Shown piece after piece: positions 26,588 to 33,303 of a stretch of DNA of 64,000 nucleotides (positions are counted from its first letter, which is position 1; every line of letters begins with the position of its first letter). The translations under genes were made by a program, and so were the position numbers. The notes beneath the pieces are model-generated. The model had not been told where the DNA came from, did not search any database, and saw nothing but the letters and a program-made list of their open reading frames with translations. The stretch is from Spartobacteria bacterium (lineage in GTDB: Bacteria; Verrucomicrobiota; Verrucomicrobiia; Chthoniobacterales; UBA10450). The stretch covers positions 62,001 to 126,000 of the forward strand of contig PNAA01000009.1 of the NCBI GenBank assembly GCA_003169975.1, in the 5' to 3' direction.

Positions 26588-26893
26588 CTATTTCCAGCCG
26601 TGAATTATGCCGCCGATAATCAACCCGCCGATTCCACCACCGATGAGGATGGGCGGATATTTGTGGGTAATGATCGCATCTGGCAGACTAATCAGGAGTC
26701 CAAAAACCAGTCCGAGAATCCAACCTGGCCAAGGTAGCTGCACGCAACCAATCACGAAGCCGATTGCGAACCGGCTAGCAAACGCGCCCAACAGTGCCGT
26801 GGTCTTGTCGGGAAATGTCGTCGGCATCATCAGCCCAACATCGAGCGCGCCAAAGACCAAGCCGCAGATCAATCCGAGCGTCACTTTTGACAT
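26588..26893 (-). CDS. Small polytopic membrane protein
   Basis: A 101-residue protein from the ATG at 26893 (MSKVTLGLICGLVFGALDVG). Four glycine-rich hydrophobic segments are visible: LICGLVFGALDVGLMM, ALLGAFASRFAIGFVIG, WILGLVFGLLISLPDA and ILIGGGIGGLIIGGIIHG. The pattern resembles small GxxxG-rich membrane proteins of unknown role. Minus strand like its neighbours; a lone cassette-type gene is possible. The flank 26894-27282 contains no supportable gene. Confidence 0.6.
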   Translation of the reverse strand: MSKVTLGLICGLVFGALDVGLMMPTTFPDKTTALLGAFASRFAIGFVIGCVQLPWPGWILGLVFGLLISLPDAIITHKYPPILIGGGIGGLIIGGIIHGWK

Positions 26894-27282
26894 GTCGTGA
26901 CGGAATGACAATTTCGGGCCTGCCGGTCAAGCCTCTAATTTCGGGCAATGTCCAATTTGAACGTCCCAGAGGTCGAGCGGTTGTTTCGTTTACCGGCCCG
27001 CCAATCGGCATGGGGACTGCTGTTGGGAAAGCCCTTAGCATACTGGAGGCCGGGCATCGCATTCGGGGGTTTTGCTTTGTCCGGCCTTTTCTTTTCTCTC
27101 GGATCGAATTAGGGGACCCACATTGCGGTTTCGGGCGTCAATGGTGGCGGCGGTCGTCAAAGCTACTGCCAAAATACTGTCAAAAAAATGGGTATTTTGG
27201 GGGTAGAATGGGCGCTTGAACGGCGAATGAGGTCGAATGGCAAAAACGTCAATCCAGCGCGTTTTTCCCTCGTAAAGAGGCT

Positions 27283-27360
27283 TGCCGATGGCGGGACTCA
27301 AACCCACACAGAGTTTTCACTCTAACGGATTTTAAGTCCGTCGCATCAAGCAATTAACCC
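27283..27360 (-). pseudogene. tRNA-Leu(UAA) 3' fragment
   Basis: On the minus strand the anticodon arm ACGGA-CTTAAAA-TCCGT (anticodon TAA), a class II variable arm, the T-arm GTGGG-TTTGAGT-CCCGC and the 3' acceptor strand CATCGGC plus A are all present. The 5' acceptor strand that should read GCCGATG is missing, and the D-arm is degenerate (TTAATTGCTTGATGC). No CCA is encoded. Such 3' tRNA pieces are usual scars of island integration. Confidence 0.7.
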
Positions 27361-27475
27361 AGGAGACAAGCACATGAAAAAGCGATCGCCGCTTCAGGCG
27401 CGAAGGCGCGGACGCTGCCCTCGCGTCTTCGCGGCGCGGCCGCGCGCCTTCGTCGGCTGCAAGCGCTTGTTAGGC
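27361..27475 (-). other. Truncated attC site of the VOC cassette
   Basis: Minus strand starts GCCTAACAAGCGCTTGCAGC and continues through an imperfect hairpin to CGCGCCTTCGCGCCTGAAGC. The final GTTRRRY core expected after GAAGCGG is absent; the sequence runs into GATCGCTTTTTCATG and then the tRNA-Leu fragment. The 5' arm closely resembles classical gamma-proteobacterial attC sites. Confidence 0.65.
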
Positions 27476-27888
27476 CGCTGGCTCGCAAGGCTGCGTCGCT
27501 CGAGCGCGGAGAGCGCACTAATCGTGACGTAGTATCCGTCGGGATCTCGCAGTGAGAACTCTTTGGTCCGAGTGTTGGGGTTCACGCGAGGCTCTTCTGC
27601 GAGCTGGGGGACGAGAGCGCGCGCCCTGCGCAACGCTGCACCGTAGTCATCGACGCGGAAGAACAAAAGCAGCCCATTGCCCGGTGTCCCGTCGTCGGGA
27701 CTCATCAACGACGGATGGTTCTCGACGGCCCACTCGTGAAGACAGAGCAACACAGTTCCGTCGGAGTCGAGGAGCTGACCAAAGTCCGAATGCGCTGGAG
27801 CTGTCAAGCGCTGGCCAAACAGCGACTGGTACCACTTGAAGCTGCGCGGCACATCACGCACCCCGATGATCGTCCACGTACGTTTCAT
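27394..27888 (-). CDS. VOC-family (glyoxalase/bleomycin-resistance fold) protein, integron cassette gene
   Basis: A 164-residue frame starting MKRTWTIIGVRDVPRSFKWY. The VOC fold is indicated by the early VRDVPRSFKWYQSLFG strand-helix, GNGLLLFFRVDD in the second module and the closing FSLRDPDGYYVTISALS. Relatives are glyoxalases, dioxygenases and drug-binding resistance proteins; the substrate is unknown. The ATG lies 16 bases after a GTTAGGC core (27904-27910 complement). The natural protein probably ends near SLASQRPN; the last roughly 25 residues (KRLQPTKARGRAAKTRGQ...) are translated from the attC stem, as often seen in cassettes without their own stop. Confidence 0.82.
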   Translation of the reverse strand: MKRTWTIIGVRDVPRSFKWYQSLFGQRLTAPAHSDFGQLLDSDGTVLLCLHEWAVENHPSLMSPDDGTPGNGLLLFFRVDDYGAALRRARALVPQLAEEPRVNPNTRTKEFSLRDPDGYYVTISALSALERRSLASQRPNKRLQPTKARGRAAKTRGQRPRLRA

Positions 27889-27903
27889 GGCGTCCTCTTA
27901 ACG

Positions 27904-28094
27904 GCCTAACGAGAGCAAGATGAGCTGGGCGAGCGAATGGAACGGACTGCCAAGCCGTGACATGGACGATAGCCCGCAGGGTGCGGGAGCAGCGCGACCA
28001 AATCAAAGCGCGCGTGGCTGCGAACTGGCGGGTTGAACTCATGTGGAACTGGGTCGTACGACGGGTCGCCGTCGGCTGCAGCGATCGGTTAGGC
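27904..28094 (-). other. attC-like element, copy 1 (191 bp)
   Basis: GCCTAAC at 27904-27910 and GTTAGGC at 28088-28094 delimit a block about 85% identical to 22299-22491. Minus strand: the upstream gene stops in the core (GCC TAA C) and the VOC gene starts 16 bases beyond the other core. The inner GGCTGCAGCGATC(G)GTTAGGC resembles the L'-R' arm of environmental attC sites. Confidence 0.65.
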
Positions 28095-28520
28095 CTTGTT
28101 GGTGGAGTCTGTCCATGCAGCCTTTACGTCGGGCAGCGCGAGTATATGTAAAAGATCGTTCATGGAAAGAAGTGCGAAGTGCAACCGGCCTTTACTCGAA
28201 ACGAGATTGCGCGCGTGATGCGTATCGAGCCAAGTGGAGTTCTCTATGGAAAGCAAGGGAAATGTCCACCGTGACCAAGGACCTGGACATCGAGGCAATC
28301 GTTCGGGGAGAGGAACCAGCCCGAAGGACTCGCTCTCCCACCGCAGAGCGATTGCACCACTGAAGTTTAGGATGAGGTCTTGTGGCGCACCGTTTCGCAC
28401 ATGCGAGAAATACATGGTCACGGATAGAAAAGAGGGAACTGTGTAGGTAAAACGAATGTCTGCGCACGGAGCGAGAATACCATCGACAGGTTCCCACTTA
28501 ATGCAGCTATCGGCGCGCAT
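28089..28520 (-). CDS. First cassette gene of the relic integron, unrecognised product
   Basis: A 143-residue protein from the ATG at 28520 (MRADSCIKWEPVDGILAPCA). The ATG is only 3 bases after the GTTAGGC core at the presumed attI/cassette junction, and the stop TAA is embedded in the GCCTAAC core of the following attC-like element. This is the standard fit of a gene cassette. The protein looks like a soluble beta-rich domain (DIRFTYTVPSFLSVTMYFSH, LILNFSGAIALRWESESFGL) and matches no family I know. Upstream in-frame starts would reach into attI. Confidence 0.65.
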   Translation of the reverse strand: MRADSCIKWEPVDGILAPCADIRFTYTVPSFLSVTMYFSHVRNGAPQDLILNFSGAIALRWESESFGLVPLPERLPRCPGPWSRWTFPLLSIENSTWLDTHHARNLVSSKGRLHFALLSMNDLLHILALPDVKAAWTDSTNKA

Positions 28521-28523
28521 GAG

Positions 28524-28530
28524 GCCTAAC
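28524..28530 (-). other. Presumed attI-side recombination core
   Basis: GTTAGGC on the minus strand, 3 bases before the first cassette ATG and 93 bases upstream of the integrase ATG on the opposite strand. This is where attI should lie in an integron. Confidence 0.5.
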
Positions 28531-28553
28531 GAGGAGTGAGCCCCAAAAATCTG

Positions 28554-28582
28554 CAATTAAAGGCAGATAAAATCTGTATAAT
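28554..28582 (+). promoter_or_regulatory. Candidate promoter of the integrase remnant
   Basis: A perfect TATAAT at 28577-28582 with a weak -35 (CAATTA, 28554-28559) 17 bases upstream, 40 bases before the intI ATG. Confidence 0.4.
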
Positions 28583-28622
28583 CCGGTTGCTTCCTGGGGG
28601 GACGCCGGATAAAAAACCTTTC

Positions 28623-28790
28623 ATGGCCACAGAGGCTGTAGCGCAGACCACTTCGCCGGGCAAGCCGAAAAAGCTGCTCGAACAGGTGCGCGATCTGTTG
28701 CGCCTGAAGCATTACAGCCTCCGCACGGAGCGCTCCTATTGCGATTGGATCGAGCGCTTCATCCGCTTTGATTCGTTCGCCTCCCGCCCA
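28623..28790 (+). pseudogene. intI: Integron integrase, N-terminal fragment
   Basis: MATEAVAQTTSPGKPKKLLE followed by QVRDLLRLKHYSLRTERSYC and DWIERFIRF. This is the SAM-like N-terminal segment of IntI-type tyrosine recombinases, whose typical form is LLDQxRExLRxxHYSxRTExxYxxWIxRFIxFH. Homology stops after about 55 residues of a normal 320-340. The downstream sequence contains no RHRY catalytic residues and runs into GGGTCA-bounded repeats. The fragment diverges from the minus-strand cassettes, the normal integron arrangement. The array can therefore no longer exchange cassettes unless an integrase is supplied in trans. Confidence 0.8.
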
Positions 28791-28888
28791 CTCAGCCTCT
28801 CGGCCTGCGCGCCTATTGCCGTAGCTCCCCCAGCTACTCCATTCACGCAAACGGTGTCCGGGGGTCGAAATTGGGGGTCAGGCAGGAA

Positions 28889-29102
28889 TGGCATTAAGAT
28901 AAGACGGTTTTAGGATGAAATTGCCCTCTGTAGAGCGTTCATGCGGCCTCTGGTAGCCCGAGGTTCAAGCCAAAACCGACAGTTCCGGCATTTTAGAGGG
29001 ACGCTTCATCCCCAAAGGCCCTGCCCAGCCACGATTCCACGAGCAGATTCAAAGCTTTTTCAGAGGAGAACCACCTCCGAAATCGTTCTTATCTTAATGC
29101 CA
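28889..29102. repeat. MITE-like element with 16-bp inverted ends
   Basis: TGGCATTAAGATAAGA (28889-28904) is the exact inverse of 29087-29102. The 214-bp element has no transposase. It sits where the integrase gene should continue, next to GGGTCAGGCA motifs at 28875 and 29107. Confidence 0.6.
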
Positions 29103-29106
29103 TGTC

Positions 29107-29210
29107 GGGTCAGGCAGCGTTTTTTGGCAGAGCGATTCCATTCCCGAAAGAAACCGCCGGCCCGCCTCGTCGTGAAGAATTGGTTCGTGTCAAGATTTGA
29201 TGCCTGACCC
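29107..29210. repeat. Small inverted-repeat element
   Basis: GGGTCAGGCA (29107-29116) and TGCCTGACCC (29201-29210) enclose about 104 bp. It forms the 3' end of the minus-strand gene at 29110-29538, whose last 35 or so residues are therefore foreign. Confidence 0.5.
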
Positions 29211-29538
29211 CAAGTTTCCCACGCCTATTGACTCGCTCGCGCGCACGCGCGCGCGCGTAGGGACGTTGCAGTTGTGCTAGTCTGTAATGCCTGTCTGGCC
29301 TCGCCACCACTGCGCAAATGCTGGGTAGCGCCCGCAACCAACGCTGAAAAGCCGGATCAGCTCGCAGCCGCATAACGTGCGCGCGGTAGCGCGTGTTGCG
29401 TCCCCGGTCGAATGCGCGCTCCCACTGCCGGCGAAAGGCGGGATCTCCGCGGAGATGCGCATACATCGAGTTGCGCGAGATGTTCGCCGCTCGGCAGGCG
29501 CGACTAATGTGCGGGTCGAGCCGCAGCGCGTCGAGCAA
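29110..29538 (-). CDS. Phage-type HTH protein with disrupted C-terminus
   Basis: The first 100 residues (LDALRLDPHISRACRAANIS, RNSMYAHLRGDPAFRRQWER, AFDRGRN) read as a helix-turn-helix domain like those of small terminase subunits or phage regulators. The only start is a TTG, and an upstream in-frame TGA suggests the N-terminus is also damaged. A CG-dinucleotide tract (29235-29262) and the inverted-repeat element at 29107-29210 supply the C-terminal sequence. Probably a decaying gene. Confidence 0.45.
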   Translation of the reverse strand: MLDALRLDPHISRACRAANISRNSMYAHLRGDPAFRRQWERAFDRGRNTRYRAHVMRLRADPAFQRWLRALPSICAVVARPDRHYRLAQLQRPYARARARERVNRRGKLGVRHQILTRTNSSRRGGPAVSFGNGIALPKNAA

Positions 29539-29753
29539 TGGCCGGCGCCAGGCGAAAACGTTGGCTGCAACGGATCACGTTCGGATGAACTAAAAGAGGC
29601 TGTAGAGATTTTTCAAGCAGGCAACCCAGGGAGCTTTCCTCGCATACGCCTGAGTGGTCGCAAGTGTGTCCCGTTAATTCTTGAGGTCGTGCGTTTCGTT
29701 TGTTGCCGGGCATGGCCTAACAAATGCTGCTCATTTTTTAGCACAGCAGTAAT

Positions 29754-31073
29754 ATGTCCACCAACCTCCGTCAGAGCACTCTTGAGAGGGAATTACTCAC
29801 GTCGCCTCATCCGGAGGAAGAGTTGCGTGACATCGGCGCCGAACCGGAACATGGCGTTGCTAAGCGAACGAACGGCCCGGAAATGACAAATACCGAAGTG
29901 CCGCGCCACGTCGCTGAAGGAGGAGGTGTTAAGGCTCAATTAGAAACATCACTTCGGGAGGTGAAGGACTTGAAAGCGGCGCTCGATGAGCACGCCATCG
30001 TGGCCATGACCGATCCGCAGGGCAGGATCACTTTCGTGAACGATAAGTTTTGCGCGATCTCGAAGTATTCGCGCGAGGAACTGCTCGGGCAGGATCACCG
30101 AATCCTTAACTCGGGCTTTCACCCAACGGAATTCATCCGCGACTTGTGGACGACGATCACTCACGGGCGCGTCTGGCATGGCGAGATCAAGAATCGTGCA
30201 AAGGATGGTTCCTTCTATTGGGTGGACGCCACCATCGTGCCGTTCCTGAACGAGGATGGCAAACCGCGCCAGTATGTGGCTATCCGCGCTGATATTACCG
30301 AGCGCAAGGCAGCGGAGGACGAAATTCAGCAACTCAATGCGAGACTCGAACAGCGCGTGATCCAGCGGACAGTTGAACTGGAGGCAGCAAACAAGGAACT
30401 GGAGGCGTTCAGCTACTCGGTTTCCCACGATCTGCGTGCACCGCTACGTCACGTCGCCGGGTTCGTAGAGTTATTGCGCGCGGATGCCGCGCCAATCTTG
30501 TCGGAAAAGAGCGGCCGCTATCTCGCGACCATCTCGCAGTCGGCAAAACGGATGGGAGATTTGATTGACGATCTGCTGGCGTTTTCACGCATTGGGCGCT
30601 CTGAGATGCAAAAGACCGAGGTCAATCTCGACCAGCTAATCAAAGCGACGCTGGCCGATTTGCACGTTGAAACAAAGGAACGAAACATCGTTTGGGAAGT
30701 GAACCCCTTGCCCACGGTGGAGGCGGATCGCTCCATGCTCCGCCAGGTTCTTGTCAACTTGATTTCCAATGCGGTGAAGTTCACTGGCACACGCGCCCGC
30801 GCCGAAATCGAAATCGGCTGCGCTTCCACCGAGGAGAACGAGGTCGTGATTTTTGTTCGAGATAACGGTGCCGGCTTCGACCCGAAATACACCGGGAAAC
30901 TTTTCGGCGTCTTTCAGCGTCTGCACAGCAGAGACGAGTTTGAAGGCACCGGCATCGGATTGGCCAATGTCCAGCGCATCATCAATCGCCACGGCGGACG
31001 AGTTTGGGCGGAAGGTGCGGTAGATAAAGGTGCAACATTTTATTTCTCAATCCCACGAAAGACAGAGGCATAA
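29754..31073 (+). CDS. PAS-domain sensor histidine kinase
   Basis: A 439-residue soluble kinase with no TM segment. Residues about 75-185 are a PAS domain with PAC tail (AIVAMTDPQGRITFVNDKFC, GEIKNRAKDGSFYWVD, ADITERKAAEDEI), then a coiled coil, a HisKA helix with the phospho-accepting His225 in FSYSVSHDLRAPLRH, and an ATPase domain with N box NLISNAVKF, G1 DNGAGFD and G2 GTGIGLA. It resembles phytochrome-like and cytosolic kinases that signal to single-domain receivers. The two receiver genes follow immediately (0 and 237 bases), so phosphotransfer to them is likely. Confidence 0.88.
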   Translation: MSTNLRQSTLERELLTSPHPEEELRDIGAEPEHGVAKRTNGPEMTNTEVPRHVAEGGGVKAQLETSLREVKDLKAALDEHAIVAMTDPQGRITFVNDKFCAISKYSREELLGQDHRILNSGFHPTEFIRDLWTTITHGRVWHGEIKNRAKDGSFYWVDATIVPFLNEDGKPRQYVAIRADITERKAAEDEIQQLNARLEQRVIQRTVELEAANKELEAFSYSVSHDLRAPLRHVAGFVELLRADAAPILSEKSGRYLATISQSAKRMGDLIDDLLAFSRIGRSEMQKTEVNLDQLIKATLADLHVETKERNIVWEVNPLPTVEADRSMLRQVLVNLISNAVKFTGTRARAEIEIGCASTEENEVVIFVRDNGAGFDPKYTGKLFGVFQRLHSRDEFEGTGIGLANVQRIINRHGGRVWAEGAVDKGATFYFSIPRKTEA

Positions 31074-31265
31074 ATGAACGCTCAACTAAAAAACATTCTC
31101 TTGGTTGAAGATGATCCACGAGATGTGGAGCTGACGTTGGCGGCATTGGACGAACACAAGTTAGCGAACAAGGTCACGGTCGCGCGCGACGGTGAGGAGC
31201 ATTGGATTATCTCTATTACCGAGGAAAATTTGAGTCGCGCGCGAATGGCAATCCCATCTTCGTAA
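31074..31265 (+). pseudogene. Response regulator receiver domain, frameshifted
   Basis: MNAQLKNILLVEDDPRDVEL begins a Rcp1-type receiver adjacent to the kinase stop. After VARDGEE the frame is lost: GAGGAGCATTGG lacks one G compared with the expected GAGGAGGCATTGG. Reading +1 restores LDYLYYRGKFESRANGNPIF, the normal continuation, which then stops being recognisable before the phospho-acceptor Asp. Both a 1-base deletion and a 3' truncation are therefore present. Confidence 0.8.
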
Positions 31266-31310
31266 ACATTTGCGAAAAAACGGAGCGCAAGCGAACCGAG
31301 AAACCAAACC

Positions 31311-31763
31311 ATGAGGAACACAAATGAGCTCGAGATATTGCTTGTCGAGGACGATCCCAACGACGTCGAGCTGACCTTGTGCGCGTTTGGGAAGTCCAAT
31401 TTGAGCAACCGCATCCACGTCGCGCGCGACGGAGCGGAGGCGCTGGAGTTCATCTTTTGTGAAGGACCACATGCCGGCCGCAAGATGGAAGATGGACCAA
31501 AGGTTGTATTGTTGGACTTGAAGTTACCGAAGTTAGACGGCCTGGAGGTATTGCGGCGCATAAAGGGAGATCCGCTCACGAGAATGATTCCCGTGGTGGC
31601 ACTGACCTCCTCGCCCGAGGACCGCGACGTCGTTGAGAGCTACAACCTGGGTGTGAACAGCTACATCGTTAAACCGGTGAATTTCGAGCGAGTTGTCGAG
31701 GCGGTGGAACAGTTAGCACTTTACTGGCGGCTAATGAATGAACCGCCCAAGTTGAAAGGATAA
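31311..31763 (+). CDS. Single-domain response regulator (Rcp1-like)
   Basis: A 150-residue receiver with no output domain. The acidic pocket EDDPND (residues 13-18), the phospho-acceptor Asp69 in VVLLDLKLPKLDG, the ALTSS switch and Lys121 in YIVKPVNF are all intact. It is the only complete receiver left downstream of the PAS kinase and probably its partner, acting through phosphorylation-dependent protein binding. MRNTNELEILLVEDDPNDVE fixes the start at 31311. Confidence 0.88.
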   Translation: MRNTNELEILLVEDDPNDVELTLCAFGKSNLSNRIHVARDGAEALEFIFCEGPHAGRKMEDGPKVVLLDLKLPKLDGLEVLRRIKGDPLTRMIPVVALTSSPEDRDVVESYNLGVNSYIVKPVNFERVVEAVEQLALYWRLMNEPPKLKG

Positions 31764-31820
31764 AATGTCGCGCGGCCACTCCGGGTTCTGATTCTCGAAG
31801 ATAATCCAAAAGACGCCGAA
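31764..31820 (+). pseudogene. Receiver-domain fragment fused to the next gene
   Basis: The frame reads VARPLRVLILEDNPKDAE, the first strand and acidic pocket of another receiver, then continues in frame into MARDIRPAGN of the XRE gene. The ATG at 31764 is out of frame with this fragment. The rest of the receiver (or hybrid kinase) has been replaced. Confidence 0.6.
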
Positions 31821-32072
31821 ATGGCTCGAGACATTCGACCGGCCGGCAACGTCGTTGGCGCGCAGATTCGCCGTTTGCGAAACGAACAGGGACTGTCGCA
31901 ACCTGCTCTGGCCGCCAAATGCCAGCGCATCGGGTGGGACATCGGACGGGACATCGTCGCGCGTATCGAATCGGGAGTTCGGCTGGTCACTGATTCGGAA
32001 ATCCTGTTCCTGGCGAAAGCGTTGAATGCTCCGATCGCGGATCTCTTTCCGGGGTCTTGGCGGCGCCAATAA
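31821..32072 (+). CDS. XRE-family transcriptional regulator
   Basis: An 83-residue protein (MARDIRPAGNVVGAQIRRLR). A Cro/CI-type HTH spans residues about 11-70: VGAQIRRLRNEQGLSQPALA, then AAKCQRIGWDIGRDIVARIE and EILFLAKALNAPIADLFPG. Single-domain HTH proteins of this size often repress neighbouring genes. Because the sequence immediately 5' is a receiver fragment in the same frame, this gene appears to have arrived by recombination into the two-component operon. Its regulon is unknown. Confidence 0.7.
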   Translation: MARDIRPAGNVVGAQIRRLRNEQGLSQPALAAKCQRIGWDIGRDIVARIESGVRLVTDSEILFLAKALNAPIADLFPGSWRRQ

Positions 32073-32107
32073 CTGTTCCGTTGTCTCTGGCCGTCGACGT
32101 TCCGGGC

Positions 32108-32170
32108 CGTCAAACCTGTCGCGCAATCGGAGGGCACTAATCAGACTTAACCCCGCTGCCAGACCGAAGA
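32108..32170. repeat. Degenerate repeat D, copy 1
   Basis: GTCAAACCTGTCGCGCAATC matches 36288 onward (GTCAAACCTATTCGCGCAATC) and, less well, 35433 and 39850. Located between the XRE gene and the tRNA-Ser fragment. Confidence 0.5.
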
Positions 32171-32257
32171 ATTGGGGTATCGGCGCTATTGGGTTAACCC
32201 TCGGATTTTATAGCCGTCGAATTTAGTTTTCTGACCACCCTGTTGACATCACATACC

Positions 32258-32311
32258 CAGGAAGAAAACCTGCCGTTGAAGCCGTGGGTTCAAATCCCAC
32301 CCCTTTCGCCG
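32258..32311 (+). pseudogene. tRNA-Ser 3' fragment
   Basis: A T-arm GTGGG-TTCAAAT-CCCAC followed by CCCTTTCG matches the 3' end of bacterial tRNA-Ser, preceded by what looks like part of a variable arm (CCTGCCGTTGAAGC). No 5' half is recognisable upstream. It probably marks an island junction; the DUF4209 gene lies on its right. 32312-32619 contains no supportable gene. Confidence 0.6.
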
Positions 32312-32619
32312 CGTCTTCATTCTCATAGGTAAATGTGCGGATTTTTGGATTCCGTCGTTGGAATGGGTAAGAACGAAAATAAGGACACGATCGTTATTGT
32401 CCTAGAGCACCCTGTGTATCCTAGAACCGGTGTTTGCTTATTGGTTAAAAATTTCTGCGAGGCTAAACCCGATTTGGAACGTCGCTACCACTCCGAATCC
32501 CGCACCAGCCCCCGGCGCTCGCGAATCTGATCTGTGAATTATTTCTAAGGGACGGTGGCACAGCGAAGTCAATTTTTCGCTCTCGAACGCGGCGGATCGG
32601 GGGTAGGATCGCCGCCTAG

Positions 32620-33189
32620 ATGCCGGCATCGCAGTTTTCCTCAAGGCAAATAAAGGCGTTTCGCCGATTACTCTGGGCCATGGCGGATATAGGGGCCGCT
32701 CGGCAGGCGACCGACCTGTTAATCCGCAATTTTAACGCGTTTCATGAAGGATTCACCGCGCGTGCGCTGGAAACGGGGACCATCGTGTCCTACGCTCGAC
32801 CATTTGGCGAAAATGACGGCCTTGGTAGTTTACCGCAGGAGTTCAGAATGTTCGATAAGGCGGAACTTCAAACCTACCACGATCGCATTTTGAGATCGCG
32901 GGATGTTCTGGCAGCCCACAACAACCTTCAAGAAACGCCAAGCCTGGTAAACCCACTCATTCCGCGCGACACAGTCTCGAAAGTGGGAATTGAGATTGAG
33001 CGGAATTTCCAGACTGCGTGGAGAATTAACCCGCCTTTTTTGTCGCCTAACGTGCTCGCAGGAATGATAAAATTATTTCTTTTTCAGGAGGAGCGGATTG
33101 ATCGGGCGATTCAAACAAGGTTCCGAGCGTTTTTGGACAGGCACCATCACGCGCCTGGCCGCTACACGTTGGGCGAGGATTTCCCATGA
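32620..33189 (+). CDS. Hypothetical protein, unrecognised
   Basis: A 189-residue helical, soluble protein (MPASQFSSRQIKAFRRLLWA). Features include DIGAARQATDLLIRNFNAFH, the middle stretch FDKAELQTYHDRILRSRDVL and the acidic end GRYTLGEDFP. No signal peptide or membrane segment. It lies 114 bases upstream of the DUF4209 gene in the same orientation and may form a unit with it. I do not recognise the family. Confidence 0.6.
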   Translation: MPASQFSSRQIKAFRRLLWAMADIGAARQATDLLIRNFNAFHEGFTARALETGTIVSYARPFGENDGLGSLPQEFRMFDKAELQTYHDRILRSRDVLAAHNNLQETPSLVNPLIPRDTVSKVGIEIERNFQTAWRINPPFLSPNVLAGMIKLFLFQEERIDRAIQTRFRAFLDRHHHAPGRYTLGEDFP

Positions 33190-33303
33190 TTGCTCTCGTG
33201 GAACATTGGCTTTGGTTGATAAGTCGGCAATGTCGTCGAATCCCTTGGGTGTCGCCGAACACGGAGGCCGAGCCACCCCACCTCTTTAGATCCTTTCATC
33301 CCG

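Noticed and set aside
26794-27219. 141-codon plus frame antisense to the small membrane protein
   Set aside because: The minus frame has four convincing hydrophobic helices; the plus product looks random outside a short Gly-rich stretch.
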